A stretch of 64,000 bases of DNA from JAMIFN01 sp964544605 (GTDB taxonomy: Bacteria > Pseudomonadota > Gammaproteobacteria > Burkholderiales > Burkholderiaceae_C). The stretch lies in contig CAZJBX010000004.1 of assembly GCA_964544605.1 (NCBI GenBank), positions 34,053-98,052 of the forward strand, read 5' to 3'. A model generated the notes under the pieces. The model saw only the letters and a program-made list of their open reading frames with translations, did no database searches and was not told the DNA's origin. This document shows positions 9,019 to 18,529 of this stretch, piece after piece. A program made the position numbers and the translations under genes. The stretch's first letter is position 1. Each line of letters opens with the position of its first letter.

Positions 9019-9552
9019 ATGTCATTCGCCCCTATTTCCCCTGGTAAAAACCCCCCAGAAGTCTTCAATGTCATCATTGAAATCCCTGCCCAGTCTGACC
9101 CTGTGAAGTACGAAGTCGATGAGGAAACGGGCGCTTTGGTGGTGGACCGCTTCTTGGGCACGCCCATGCGCTACCCCGTGAACTATGGCTTTATTCCGCA
9201 AACCATTGCGGGCGACGGCGACCCCGTGGATGTGCTGGTCATCACCCCCTTCCCACTGGTACACGGCTGCGTCATTGCGGCGCGCACTGTGGGCGTGCTG
9301 CAAATGGAAGACGACGGCGGCGAAGATGCCAAGCTGATTGCTGTGCCCGTCTCTAAACTGCACCCCGCCTCTGATGTGATTCAAACTCTGGACGATGTTT
9401 GCCCGCAACTGCGCGCGCAAATCCAGCACTTTTTTGAGCACTACAAAGACCTTGAAAAAGGCAAATGGGTCAAGCTCAAAGGCTGGGCCGATGCCGAAGC
9501 GGCGAAAAAAGAAATCACCGACGGCATCGCCAACTACAAAAACAAGGCTTAA
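9019..9552 (+). CDS. ppa: inorganic pyrophosphatase
   Basis: A 177-residue family I soluble pyrophosphatase that hydrolyses PPi and pulls biosynthetic reactions forward in the cytoplasm. The signature DGDPVDVLV carries the metal-binding aspartates. YPVNYGFIP and a later KGWADAEAAKKEI are typical. The ATG at 9019 gives the normal length. It stands alone between the divergent potF and slmA. Confidence 0.95.
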   Translation: MSFAPISPGKNPPEVFNVIIEIPAQSDPVKYEVDEETGALVVDRFLGTPMRYPVNYGFIPQTIAGDGDPVDVLVITPFPLVHGCVIAARTVGVLQMEDDGGEDAKLIAVPVSKLHPASDVIQTLDDVCPQLRAQIQHFFEHYKDLEKGKWVKLKGWADAEAAKKEITDGIANYKNKA

Positions 9553-9574
9553 GCCGCGCCCGCCTGTCTGCCCT

Positions 9575-9618
9575 CAGGCCGCCGCTGTGCGCTTGGGGCG
9601 CAGCCGCTGGGCGGCCTG
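9575..9618 (+). other. long inverted repeat after ppa
   Basis: Arms CAGGCCGCC (9575-9583) and GGCGGCCTG (9610-9618) are perfectly complementary, and the bases between can pair further. Only a weak T-rich stretch follows (ATTTGTGATT), so a terminator role for ppa is possible but unproven. Confidence 0.4.
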
Positions 9619-9689
9619 ATTTGTGATTCGTCTTGCGCCACGGCCTGCCCATAGCGGCCGAGGTGTTTATTTTTCTGGAGTTTGGCTTT

Positions 9690-10319
9690 ATGTCTGATTC
9701 TTCGCAAGAAGCGCCCCAAGAAGCGTCCAAAGCCCCGGCACGCAAACGCCCCCTGCCGGGCCAGCGCCGCACGCAAATTTTGCAAACACTGGCGGTGATG
9801 CTGGAAAAGCCGAGTGCAGAGCGCGTGACGACGGCGGCTTTGGCGAAAAAAATTGGCGTCTCTGAGGCCGCCTTGTACCGCCACTTTGCCAGCAAGGCGC
9901 AAATGTTCGAGGGCCTGCTGGGCTATATCGAGCAGCACTGCCTCTACCCCCTCAAGCAAATTCGCGAGAGCGAGATGGGCGCGGGCGAGCAAGCCTACCG
10001 CATGGTGGCCACGGTGCTGCAATTTGCCGAAAGCAACCCTGGCATGGCGCGGGTGATGATGGGCGAAGCCTTGGTGCTGGAGAACGAGCGCTTGCAGCAA
10101 CGCATGACGGCCTTGTTCGACCAGTTTGAGATGCTGCTCAAAGATGCCTTGTACTACTGGGCCAGCGAGAAAAGCCACCCCACGCCCAGCGTGCAAGCGC
10201 AGGTGCAGGCGCAATTGCTCACGGCCTTTGTGCAGGGTCAAATCACGCGCTTTGTGCGCTCAGATTTGCGCCGCAAGCCCACCGAGCAGATGCAAAATGT
10301 GCTGACCCTGATTTTGTGA
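9690..10319 (+). CDS. slmA: nucleoid occlusion factor SlmA (TetR family)
   Basis: A 209-residue TetR-fold protein. The N-terminus is basic (ARKRPLPGQRRTQILQTLAVMLE), then a helix-turn-helix: TTAALAKKIGVSEAALYRHFASKAQMFEGLLGYIE in outline. SlmA binds chromosomal sites and blocks FtsZ rings over the nucleoid. The ATG at 9690 is preceded by GGAG 10 bases upstream. The frame runs back to 9633, but that part reads through the intergenic region. A generic TetR regulator is the alternative, though length and sequence fit SlmA well. Confidence 0.85.
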   Translation: MSDSSQEAPQEASKAPARKRPLPGQRRTQILQTLAVMLEKPSAERVTTAALAKKIGVSEAALYRHFASKAQMFEGLLGYIEQHCLYPLKQIRESEMGAGEQAYRMVATVLQFAESNPGMARVMMGEALVLENERLQQRMTALFDQFEMLLKDALYYWASEKSHPTPSVQAQVQAQLLTAFVQGQITRFVRSDLRRKPTEQMQNVLTLIL

Positions 10320-10419
10320 GCCTTGCCCTTGGCCCTTGCGCTTAAACTTTGCAAGATGCCGTCCCACTTTGCTCAGGCGCTCAGGCGCTGTCCGATTCAC
10401 TTTTTAAACCGAAGTTTTC

Positions 10420-11589
10420 ATGGAACTGAACTACACCGACGCCCAAAAAGCCTTCCGTGCCGAAGCCCGCACTTGGCTGGAAGCCCACGCCCCTAAAACG
10501 CCTTTCGCCAGCTATGACACCAAAGAAGGTTTTGAGCAACACCGCGAATGGGAAGCCAAAATGGCCGAGCACGGCTACAGCACCATCACTTGGCCCAAAG
10601 AGTTGGGTGGCCGTGGCGCTGATTTGATTGAGTGGCTGATTTGGGAGGAGGAGTATTACCGCGTGGATGCGCCCACGCGCGTGAACCAAAACGGCATTTT
10701 GCTCTTGGGCCCGACGCTGATGGACTTTGGTACAGATGAGCAAAAAGCCCGCTGGCTGCCGAAAATGGCCACTTGCGAGCACATGTGGGCGCAGGGCTGG
10801 AGCGAGCCGGGCGCAGGCTCGGACTTGGCCGCCATCCGCAGCCGCGCTGAGCGCGTGAGCGACCCTGCGGGGGATTACTATGTGGTCAATGGGCAAAAAA
10901 CTTGGAGCACGCGCGCCATTTTTGCCAACTGGATTTTCTGCATTCTGCGCACCGACCCCAATAGCAAGCGCCACCACGGCCTGTCTTACATCTTGGTGCC
11001 GCTCGATTCCCCAGGCATCACCATCCGCCCCATCAAGGCGCTCAACGGCAAAGATGCCTTTGCTGAAGTCTTTTTCGACGATGTGAAAGTGCCTGTAGAA
11101 AACCTGTTGGGCGAAGAAGGCCAAGGCTGGCATGTGGCCATGGCGACGGCGGGCTTTGAACGCGGCCTGCTGCTGCGCAGCCCCGCCCGCTATGCGCGCT
11201 CGGCTGAAAAATTGGTGCAGCTCTACAAGGCGAACCAAGAAAGCGCCGACCGCGACCCCAGCATCCGCCAAGCCGTGATGGATGCCTGGATGGGCGCGCA
11301 AGCCTATAACCTGGCCAGCTACCACATGGTGGGCAAAATCAATTCAGGCCACAAAATCGGGCCTGAGGCATCGGCCAACAAAATCTTCTGGTCTGAGCTG
11401 GACATCCAGATTCACGAAACGGCGCTGCGTATTTTGGGCAGCCGTGGCGAGTTCATGCAAGGCCAGCCCTTGACCGAGCCCGATTGGTTGGAAGGCTTCC
11501 TCTTCTCGCAAGCTGGCCCGATTTACGCTGGCGCGAATGAAATTCAGAAAAACATCATCGCCGAGCGCCTTTTGGGTATGCCCAAATAA
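10420..11589 (+). CDS. acyl-CoA dehydrogenase family protein, large partner of a pair
   Basis: A 389-residue FAD-dependent acyl-CoA dehydrogenase. FAD/substrate-loop motifs are WAQGWSEPGAGSDLA and NGQKTWSTRA. The C-terminal helix reads GPIYAGANEIQKNIIAERLLG; the glutamate found as YEG in many homomeric enzymes is Ala here. It is followed after 57 bases by a second, shorter family member. This arrangement matches heteromeric acyl-CoA dehydrogenases acting on CoA esters of dicarboxylic, pimelic or steroid-derived acids. Substrate not determinable from sequence. Confidence 0.85.
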   Translation: MELNYTDAQKAFRAEARTWLEAHAPKTPFASYDTKEGFEQHREWEAKMAEHGYSTITWPKELGGRGADLIEWLIWEEEYYRVDAPTRVNQNGILLLGPTLMDFGTDEQKARWLPKMATCEHMWAQGWSEPGAGSDLAAIRSRAERVSDPAGDYYVVNGQKTWSTRAIFANWIFCILRTDPNSKRHHGLSYILVPLDSPGITIRPIKALNGKDAFAEVFFDDVKVPVENLLGEEGQGWHVAMATAGFERGLLLRSPARYARSAEKLVQLYKANQESADRDPSIRQAVMDAWMGAQAYNLASYHMVGKINSGHKIGPEASANKIFWSELDIQIHETALRILGSRGEFMQGQPLTEPDWLEGFLFSQAGPIYAGANEIQKNIIAERLLGMPK

Positions 11590-11646
11590 GCGCCGCCGCC
11601 GCGTTGAATGAGCCACAAATACCCTTAGATACGAAAGAGTAAGACC

Positions 11647-12690
11647 ATGAATTTCGCCTTTACCGATGACCAACTTGCCTTGAAAGAAGGCATGGCCAAC
11701 TTTTTTGCCGCAGAAGTGCCCGTTGAGCGCCTGCGCCGCTTGATTGAAAACAATGAGGGCCGCTCGCCCGAGCTCTGGGCCAAGATTGCCGAGCAAGGTT
11801 TGCTCATGCTCTCAGTGCCCGAAGCCGCCGAAGGCATGGGCTTGGGCGATGTGGATTGGAGCCTGATGCTGCCTGAGCTGGGCTATTACGCCATCCCTGA
11901 CTTTTTGGCCGAAACCGCCTATGTCAGCACCGGCTTGCTGGCCAGCGCTGGCGGCCAAGAGGCGCTGCTGGCTGAGATGGCTGCGGGCGCTAAAACCGTG
12001 GCCATTGGCCACCCCATCAACCCGCTGGTGGGCGATGGCCATTTGGCCGATTTTGTGCTGCTGCCGCAAGACGGCGCGGTGCATTTGGTGGCAAAAGAGC
12101 AAGTGCAATGCAGCCCTGTGCATGAAAGCATTGACGCCTCACGCCAGTTGGTGGCTTGCAGCTTCACGCCCAGCGCCGCCACGCAAATTGCCGATGCCGC
12201 CCAAGGCCAAGCCCTGTGGGATGAGGCCCTCAACCGTGGCGCACTGGCTTGCGCCGGGCAGATGATTGGCCTGGCCCAGCGGATGGTCGATATGTCGGTC
12301 GAATACACGAATCAGCGCGAGCAATTTGGGCGCACGCTCTCATCCTTCCAGGCCGTGAAGCACCATATGGCCGAGGTGATTGTGAAGATTGAGTTTGCCA
12401 AGCCTGTGGTGTATCGTGCCGCTTACGCCTTGGCCCACGGCGAGCCGCACGCCGATTTGCTGGTTTCACACGCCAAACTGGTGTGTGGCGAGGCTGCTTG
12501 GTTGGCCGCACGCAAAGGCATTCAAGTGCACGGCGGCATGGGTTACACATGGGAAGTGGATCTGCAAATGTTCATGAAACGCGCTTGGGCGCTCAACAGC
12601 GCTTGGGGCGATAACGCCTTCCACCGCCAGCGTGTGGGCCAGTGCCTCACGGCTGCGGATGCGCCTTTGGGCACCAGCGCCAGCTTTTAA
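11647..12690 (+). CDS. acyl-CoA dehydrogenase family protein, small partner of a pair
   Basis: A 347-residue partner of the preceding gene. The middle beta-domain is shortened relative to standard enzymes. The C-terminal domain keeps NQREQFGRTLSSFQAVKH and GIQVHGGMGYTWE, typical of the FAD-binding region. RBS-like GAAAGAGTAAG precedes the ATG. Such unequal tandem pairs usually form alpha2beta2 complexes with the flavin and active site shared between subunits. It converges with tilS, only 6 bases between stops. Confidence 0.85.
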   Translation: MNFAFTDDQLALKEGMANFFAAEVPVERLRRLIENNEGRSPELWAKIAEQGLLMLSVPEAAEGMGLGDVDWSLMLPELGYYAIPDFLAETAYVSTGLLASAGGQEALLAEMAAGAKTVAIGHPINPLVGDGHLADFVLLPQDGAVHLVAKEQVQCSPVHESIDASRQLVACSFTPSAATQIADAAQGQALWDEALNRGALACAGQMIGLAQRMVDMSVEYTNQREQFGRTLSSFQAVKHHMAEVIVKIEFAKPVVYRAAYALAHGEPHADLLVSHAKLVCGEAAWLAARKGIQVHGGMGYTWEVDLQMFMKRAWALNSAWGDNAFHRQRVGQCLTAADAPLGTSASF

Positions 12691-12696
12691 GCCGCT

Positions 12697-13692
12697 TTAA
12701 TTTGCGTTTTCATCTGCCGCTGTAAAGCGCAGAAAATCGCCGTCTCGCCAAACTTGGCCGCCGCCCACCTTCAGGGCCACGCGGTGGCCTCGGGTCTGGC
12801 AGGCGGCGATTTGCTTTTGCAGCTCGGCCATTTGCAAGGCGCTGGCTTGGCTGGCGCAGTGCGCGGCCAGCCAGTGGCGCAGGGCATTGGCTTGGCGCTC
12901 AGGGCTAAGGGCTTGCAAGGCCGCCAAGCGCGGCGGCAGGCCGAGCTGCTGCATATCGGCCTCGGCCAGCTCTTGCAGCAGCCTTTGCGCTTGGGCGCTG
13001 TGGGCGGCAGAGCGCGCAAAGGTGGCGCGAAACTGCGGGAAAACGGCCTCTAGCGCAGGCAGCAACTGGTGGCGAATGCGGTTGCGGGTGTAGTGCCCGC
13101 TTTGGTTGCTGGGGTCTTCAATCCAGGGCCAACCTTCGGCCTTGAGCCAAGCACGCAAATCAGCCCCAGGCAGGTGTAAAAAAGGCCGAAAGCAGGGCAA
13201 ATCGCCGATATGCCACTGCGCGGGCATGGCCGCCAAACCGGGTAAGCCCGCCCCACGGGATAGCGCCAACAGCAGGGTCTCCACTTGGTCATCGGCATGT
13301 TGGGCCACGGCCAAGCTGCGCGGGCGCTGGGCGGCGGGTAGGGCGGCAATGGCCTCGGCCAAAGCACGGTAGCGGGCACGGCGGGCGGCATCGGCAGGGC
13401 TCTCGCCCTTGGCGTGGCGGGCATCGACCCGAATGGTGTGCAAGGGCAGTTGCAAGCGCTCGCACACCTGCTGGCAATGGCTGGCAAAATCATCGGCCGC
13501 CGCCTGCAAACCGTGGTGGATGTGCAGGGCCTGCACCTGCCCCGGCCATAGGCGTGCAGCGGCGTGCAGCAAGGCGCTGCTATCGGCCCCGCCGCTATAG
13601 GCCACGGCCACGGGCAGGGGCATTTGGGCGTGTTGCAAGGCTTGGTTGACAGCAGGCGGCAGGCTGGGGTGGGCGGGGCTGGTGGCATTCAT
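12697..13692 (-). CDS. tilS: tRNA(Ile)-lysidine synthase TilS
   Basis: A 331-residue PP-loop ATPase. The ATP-pyrophosphatase loop is AYSGGADSSALLH, and the lower motif AVAQHADDQVETLLLALSRGAGLPGLAAM is the TilS version. TilS converts the anticodon C34 of tRNA-Ile2 to lysidine so that it reads AUA. The C-terminal ~100 residues are the tRNA-binding part, somewhat short compared with E. coli TilS (432 residues). It is transcribed away from the nuclease gene at 13749. Confidence 0.92.
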   Translation of the reverse strand: MNATSPAHPSLPPAVNQALQHAQMPLPVAVAYSGGADSSALLHAAARLWPGQVQALHIHHGLQAAADDFASHCQQVCERLQLPLHTIRVDARHAKGESPADAARRARYRALAEAIAALPAAQRPRSLAVAQHADDQVETLLLALSRGAGLPGLAAMPAQWHIGDLPCFRPFLHLPGADLRAWLKAEGWPWIEDPSNQSGHYTRNRIRHQLLPALEAVFPQFRATFARSAAHSAQAQRLLQELAEADMQQLGLPPRLAALQALSPERQANALRHWLAAHCASQASALQMAELQKQIAACQTRGHRVALKVGGGQVWRDGDFLRFTAADENAN

Positions 13693-13748
13693 GGGCAGGC
13701 ATCTTACTGCCTTGTGCGGAGCGTTTTTTTATTTTGAAGGGGTGGGTT

Positions 13749-14330
13749 TTGCGCTTTCTACTGTTCTTTTTTGGGCTGCTGGTGCTGGCTGGGCTGGCGC
13801 AGGCGGCCACTTGGGTAGAGGGTCGCGTCAGCCGTGTGACGGATGGGGATTCCATTTGGCTGCAAGCCAGTGCCCAAGAGCTTGTGCCAGAAGATTGGCT
13901 GAAAAATGGCCGCTTGCAACTGCGTATCAAAGACATCGATGCGCCTGAATTCTGCCAAGCGGGTGGGCCGCAGGCCACGGCGGCGCTGCGCCAGCGCTTG
14001 CAAGGCCAGCAAGTGAGGGTGGCATTGCTGCACCGCGACAAATACCAGCGCTGGCTGGCACGGGTTTATGTGCCGAATTGGCCCAAAGACGGCGATGTGG
14101 GCGCTTGGATGGTGGCCCAAGGCCATGCCTGGGACTACCAATACCCCAGTTTGAAGCCGGGCCGCTATGCGCCCTTGCAAGCGCAGGCCAAGGCGCAGGG
14201 CTTGGGCCTGTGGGCCGATGCGGGGGCCGTGCACCCACAGCAGTTCAGGCGCACGCATGGGCCTTGCTTTGTGATGCCGCAGCCCAGCGCTGTGCCCAGC
14301 GGCAAGGCGGTGGGCGGAAAAAGGCCATAG
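13749..14330 (+). CDS. secreted thermonuclease (SNase-like) family protein
   Basis: A 193-residue protein with a signal peptide (hydrophobic FLLFFFGLLVLAGLAQA) followed by a staphylococcal-nuclease fold. Catalytic candidates are Arg and Glu in RIKDIDAPE and Arg in YQRWLARVY. It probably cuts DNA or RNA in the periplasm or outside the cell. I chose TTG at 13749 because AAGGGG lies 6 bases upstream and the signal peptide then starts correctly; another in-frame TTG at 13734 has no ribosome site. Confidence 0.8.
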   Translation: MRFLLFFFGLLVLAGLAQAATWVEGRVSRVTDGDSIWLQASAQELVPEDWLKNGRLQLRIKDIDAPEFCQAGGPQATAALRQRLQGQQVRVALLHRDKYQRWLARVYVPNWPKDGDVGAWMVAQGHAWDYQYPSLKPGRYAPLQAQAKAQGLGLWADAGAVHPQQFRRTHGPCFVMPQPSAVPSGKAVGGKRP

Positions 14331-14411
14331 GCGGTGTGGCCCCAGCGCTTGCTGAGCTGGCATCCAAGTTTGGTGTTGGATTTTTTTGTTTGATCGATGG
14401 GCTAGAGCGCC

Positions 14412-15722
14412 ATGTTGCTTGCTTTTTTAATTTTCATTTTCACCTTGACACTGGTCATTTGGCAGCCACGCGGCCTGGGCATTGGCTATAGCGCGCTGGG
14501 CGGGGCTGTACTGGCACTGCTGGCGGGCGTGGTGCAACTGGCCGATATTGCTCTGGTGTGGGGCATGGTGTGGGATGCCACTTTGACCTTTGTGGCGCTC
14601 ATCATCATCTCGCTGATTTTGGATGAGGCGGGTTTTTTCGCTTGGGTGGCTTTGCATATTGCCCGCTGGGGTCGAGGCCGTGGGCCGTTGCTCTTTGTGG
14701 GCTTGATTCTTTTTGGGGCTGTTGTGGCCGCAGTATTCGCCAATGATGGGGCGGCCCTTTTGCTCACGCCGATTGTGATGGCCATTTTGCTGCGCCTGCG
14801 CTTTTCTCCAGCAGCCTCGTTGGCTTTCATCATCGCCACGGGCTTTATTGCAGATACGGCCAGCCTGCCCTTGGTGATTTCCAATTTGGTGAATATTGTC
14901 AGTGCCAATTATTTTGCGCTGTCGTTCAAACACTATGCCTTGGTGATGCTGCCTGTGGCGGCGGTGTCGGTGTTGGCCTCTTTGTTGGTGCTATGGCTGA
15001 TGTTTCGGCGTGATTTGCCCGCGCATTACCGTGTCGATGCCTTGGATGCGCCAGCCACTGCGATTGTGGATCGGCAGGTGTGCGCTGCGGCCTTGCCACT
15101 TTTGCTGCTGCTTTTGGTGGCTTATTTTGTGTTGGCGCACTGGGCTTGGCCTTTTTGCGTGGTGGCCGGTGTGGCGGCTGTGCTGCTATTGGGGCTGGCG
15201 GGGCGTTGGGGCCAAGCAGGGCAGCAGGCCGTACTGCCGCTGGGCCGCATTGTGCGCGGCGCACCTTGGCAGATTGTGCTGTTCTCGCTGGGTATGTATT
15301 TGGTGGTGTATGGCTTGGGGCAAGCGGGTTTGACGCAGTATGCAGCGCAAGCCTTGACTTGGTTGGGCGGGCAGCATGCTGTGGTGGCGACGGTGGGCAC
15401 AGGCTTTTTGGCGGCCATCACAGCCTCTGTCATGAACAATATGCCCGCCACGCTGTTGGGGGCGTTGGCGATTGAGCAGGCGCAAGTGCCTGAATTGACC
15501 CGCCAGTTGATGGTTTACGCCAATGTGATTGGCAATGATTTGGGGCCGAAATTCACCCCCATGGGCAGCTTGGCCACCCTGTTGTGGCTGCATGTGCTGG
15601 CGGGCAAAGGGCAGCATGTGGGCTGGGGGCAATACATGAAGCTGGGCTTGCTGATGACCCCGCCCGTACTGTTGGCCAGCTTGCTGGCGCTGGCTGTCTG
15701 GCTGCCTTGGCTGCTGGCTTAA
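14412..15722 (+). CDS. arsB: ArsB-type arsenite/antimonite efflux membrane protein
   Basis: A 436-residue protein with about 12 hydrophobic segments, close to the ~430 of ArsB. Family hallmarks are FANDGAALLLTPIVMAILL and GFIADTASLPLVISNLVNIVSA, both in the conserved core, and a late NNMPATLLGALAIEQA. It exports As(III)/Sb(III) across the inner membrane. No arsR, arsC or arsA lies nearby, so control and partners are not visible. A related ion-transporter-superfamily substrate cannot be excluded. Confidence 0.8.
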   Translation: MLLAFLIFIFTLTLVIWQPRGLGIGYSALGGAVLALLAGVVQLADIALVWGMVWDATLTFVALIIISLILDEAGFFAWVALHIARWGRGRGPLLFVGLILFGAVVAAVFANDGAALLLTPIVMAILLRLRFSPAASLAFIIATGFIADTASLPLVISNLVNIVSANYFALSFKHYALVMLPVAAVSVLASLLVLWLMFRRDLPAHYRVDALDAPATAIVDRQVCAAALPLLLLLLVAYFVLAHWAWPFCVVAGVAAVLLLGLAGRWGQAGQQAVLPLGRIVRGAPWQIVLFSLGMYLVVYGLGQAGLTQYAAQALTWLGGQHAVVATVGTGFLAAITASVMNNMPATLLGALAIEQAQVPELTRQLMVYANVIGNDLGPKFTPMGSLATLLWLHVLAGKGQHVGWGQYMKLGLLMTPPVLLASLLALAVWLPWLLA

Positions 15723-15729
15723 AAGGCAC

Positions 15730-15760
15730 AAAAAAGCCGCTAGCCCAAGGGCCAGCGGCT
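15730..15760 (-). terminator. intrinsic terminator of the odhA-odhB-lpdA operon
   Basis: On the minus strand a stem of about 11 pairs (arms at 15735-15745 and 15750-15760, one mismatch) is followed by six T. It lies 23 bases after the lpdA stop. Confidence 0.8.
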
Positions 15761-15782
15761 GAGTGGTGCAGGGGCTAGAAAT

Positions 15783-17207
<1,425 letters not shown>

Positions 17208-17254
17208 AAAAATCTTTCGGTAGGGGGTGTGTAGAGAGGGGTGAAGCGCAAACA

Positions 17255-17277
17255 AATGCCCCGCTGGGCGGGGCATT
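17255..17277 (-). other. perfect intercistronic hairpin between odhB and lpdA
   Basis: Ten-base arms AATGCCCCGC (17255-17264) and GCGGGGCATT (17268-17277) enclose three bases. No strong T-run follows on the minus strand, so it may stabilise the odhAB mRNA 3' end or lower lpdA expression rather than terminate. Confidence 0.55.
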
Positions 17278-17290
17278 GGGGGCGGCTGCC

Positions 17291-18499
17291 TTAGATGTCA
17301 AACAAGAGGCGGGCGGGGTCTTCCAGCGCTTCCTTCATGGCGACGAGGCCGAGCACGGCTTCACGGCCATCGATGATGCGGTGGTCGTAGCTCATGGCCA
17401 GGTAGTTCATGGGGCGGATGACGATTTGGCCGTTTTCCACCACGGCGCGCTCTTTGGTGGCGTGCACGCCCAAAATGGCCGATTGCGGTGGGTTGATGAT
17501 GGGGGTGGACATCATGGAGCCGAATACGCCGCCGTTGGAGATGGAGAAGGTGCCGCCTGTGAGGTCGTCCAGGCCGAGCTTGCCGTCTTTGGCTTTTTGG
17601 CCAAATTCAGCAATGGTTTTCTCGATTTCGGCAAAGCTGAGTTGATCGGCGTTGCGGATGATGGGCACGACCAGGCCACGCGGTGAGCCGACGGCGATGC
17701 CGATATCGAAATAGCCGTGGTAGATGATGTCGTTGCCATCGACGCTGGCGTTGAGGATGGGGTATTTCTTCAGGGCGTGAACGGCGGCCTTGACAAAGAA
17801 GGACATGAAGCCGAGTTTGACGCCGTGCTCTTTCTCGAATTTGTCTTGGAATTTTTTACGCATGTCCATCACAGGGGCCATATTCACCTCGTTGAAGGTG
17901 GTGAGGATGGCGTTGGTTTGCTGTGATTCGAGCAGGCGCTCGGCAATGCGGGCGCGCAGGCGGCTCATGGGTACGCGCTCTTCAGGGCGTGCGCCCGTGG
18001 GGATGGGGGCGGCAGGGGCTTTGGCCAAAGCGCCAAGGACATCGCCTTTGGTGACGCGGCCATCTTTGCCTGTGCCAGCCACGCTGCCTGCGGCCAGGTT
18101 GTTGTCGGCCATGATTTTGGCGGCGGCAGGCATGGCCACGCCCGCTTTGCTGTGGCCAGCGGGGGCGGCGGCAGGAGCTGCGGCGGCTGGGGCAGCAGCA
18201 GGTGCTGGGGCTGCGGCTTCAGCGGCGGCGGGCGCAGGGGCCGCAGCGCTGGCTGTGGCGGCGGTGTCGATTTTGGCAATCAGTTGCTCGGCGGTGACGG
18301 TGGCGCCGTCGGCTTGGATGATTTCTACCAGCACGCCAGCGGCGGGGGCGGGCACTTCCATGACGACTTTGTCGGTTTCGACTTCGATGAGGATTTCATC
18401 GAGCTCGACGGCTTGGCCGACTTGTTTTTTCCACTCCAGCAGGGTGGCCTCAGCGATGGATTCAGAGAGTTGGGGGACTTTGATTTCAACGATAGACAT
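17291..18499 (-). CDS. odhB: dihydrolipoyllysine succinyltransferase (E2 of 2-oxoglutarate dehydrogenase)
   Basis: A 402-residue E2. Residues 1-75 form a lipoyl domain with the lipoylated Lys in EVETDKVVMEV. An Ala-Pro linker follows (~80-115), then a peripheral-subunit-binding domain with DGRVTKGDVLGAL, then the catalytic acyltransferase domain with SYDHRIIDGREAV carrying the active histidine. It transfers succinyl groups to CoA in the TCA cycle. It starts 30 bases after odhA. Confidence 0.95.
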   Translation of the reverse strand: MSIVEIKVPQLSESIAEATLLEWKKQVGQAVELDEILIEVETDKVVMEVPAPAAGVLVEIIQADGATVTAEQLIAKIDTAATASAAAPAPAAAEAAAPAPAAAPAAAAPAAAPAGHSKAGVAMPAAAKIMADNNLAAGSVAGTGKDGRVTKGDVLGALAKAPAAPIPTGARPEERVPMSRLRARIAERLLESQQTNAILTTFNEVNMAPVMDMRKKFQDKFEKEHGVKLGFMSFFVKAAVHALKKYPILNASVDGNDIIYHGYFDIGIAVGSPRGLVVPIIRNADQLSFAEIEKTIAEFGQKAKDGKLGLDDLTGGTFSISNGGVFGSMMSTPIINPPQSAILGVHATKERAVVENGQIVIRPMNYLAMSYDHRIIDGREAVLGLVAMKEALEDPARLLFDI

Positions 18500-18529
18500 G
18501 GTGGGACTTTCTGGGAATTGAGGGGGCGA

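Noticed and set aside
10374..10390. Short direct repeat of GCTCAGGC before the acyl-CoA dehydrogenase
   Set aside because: Only two copies of eight bases; no operator symmetry.
14412..15722. A full arsenic-resistance operon around arsB
   Set aside because: No arsR, arsC or arsA gene is present on either side.
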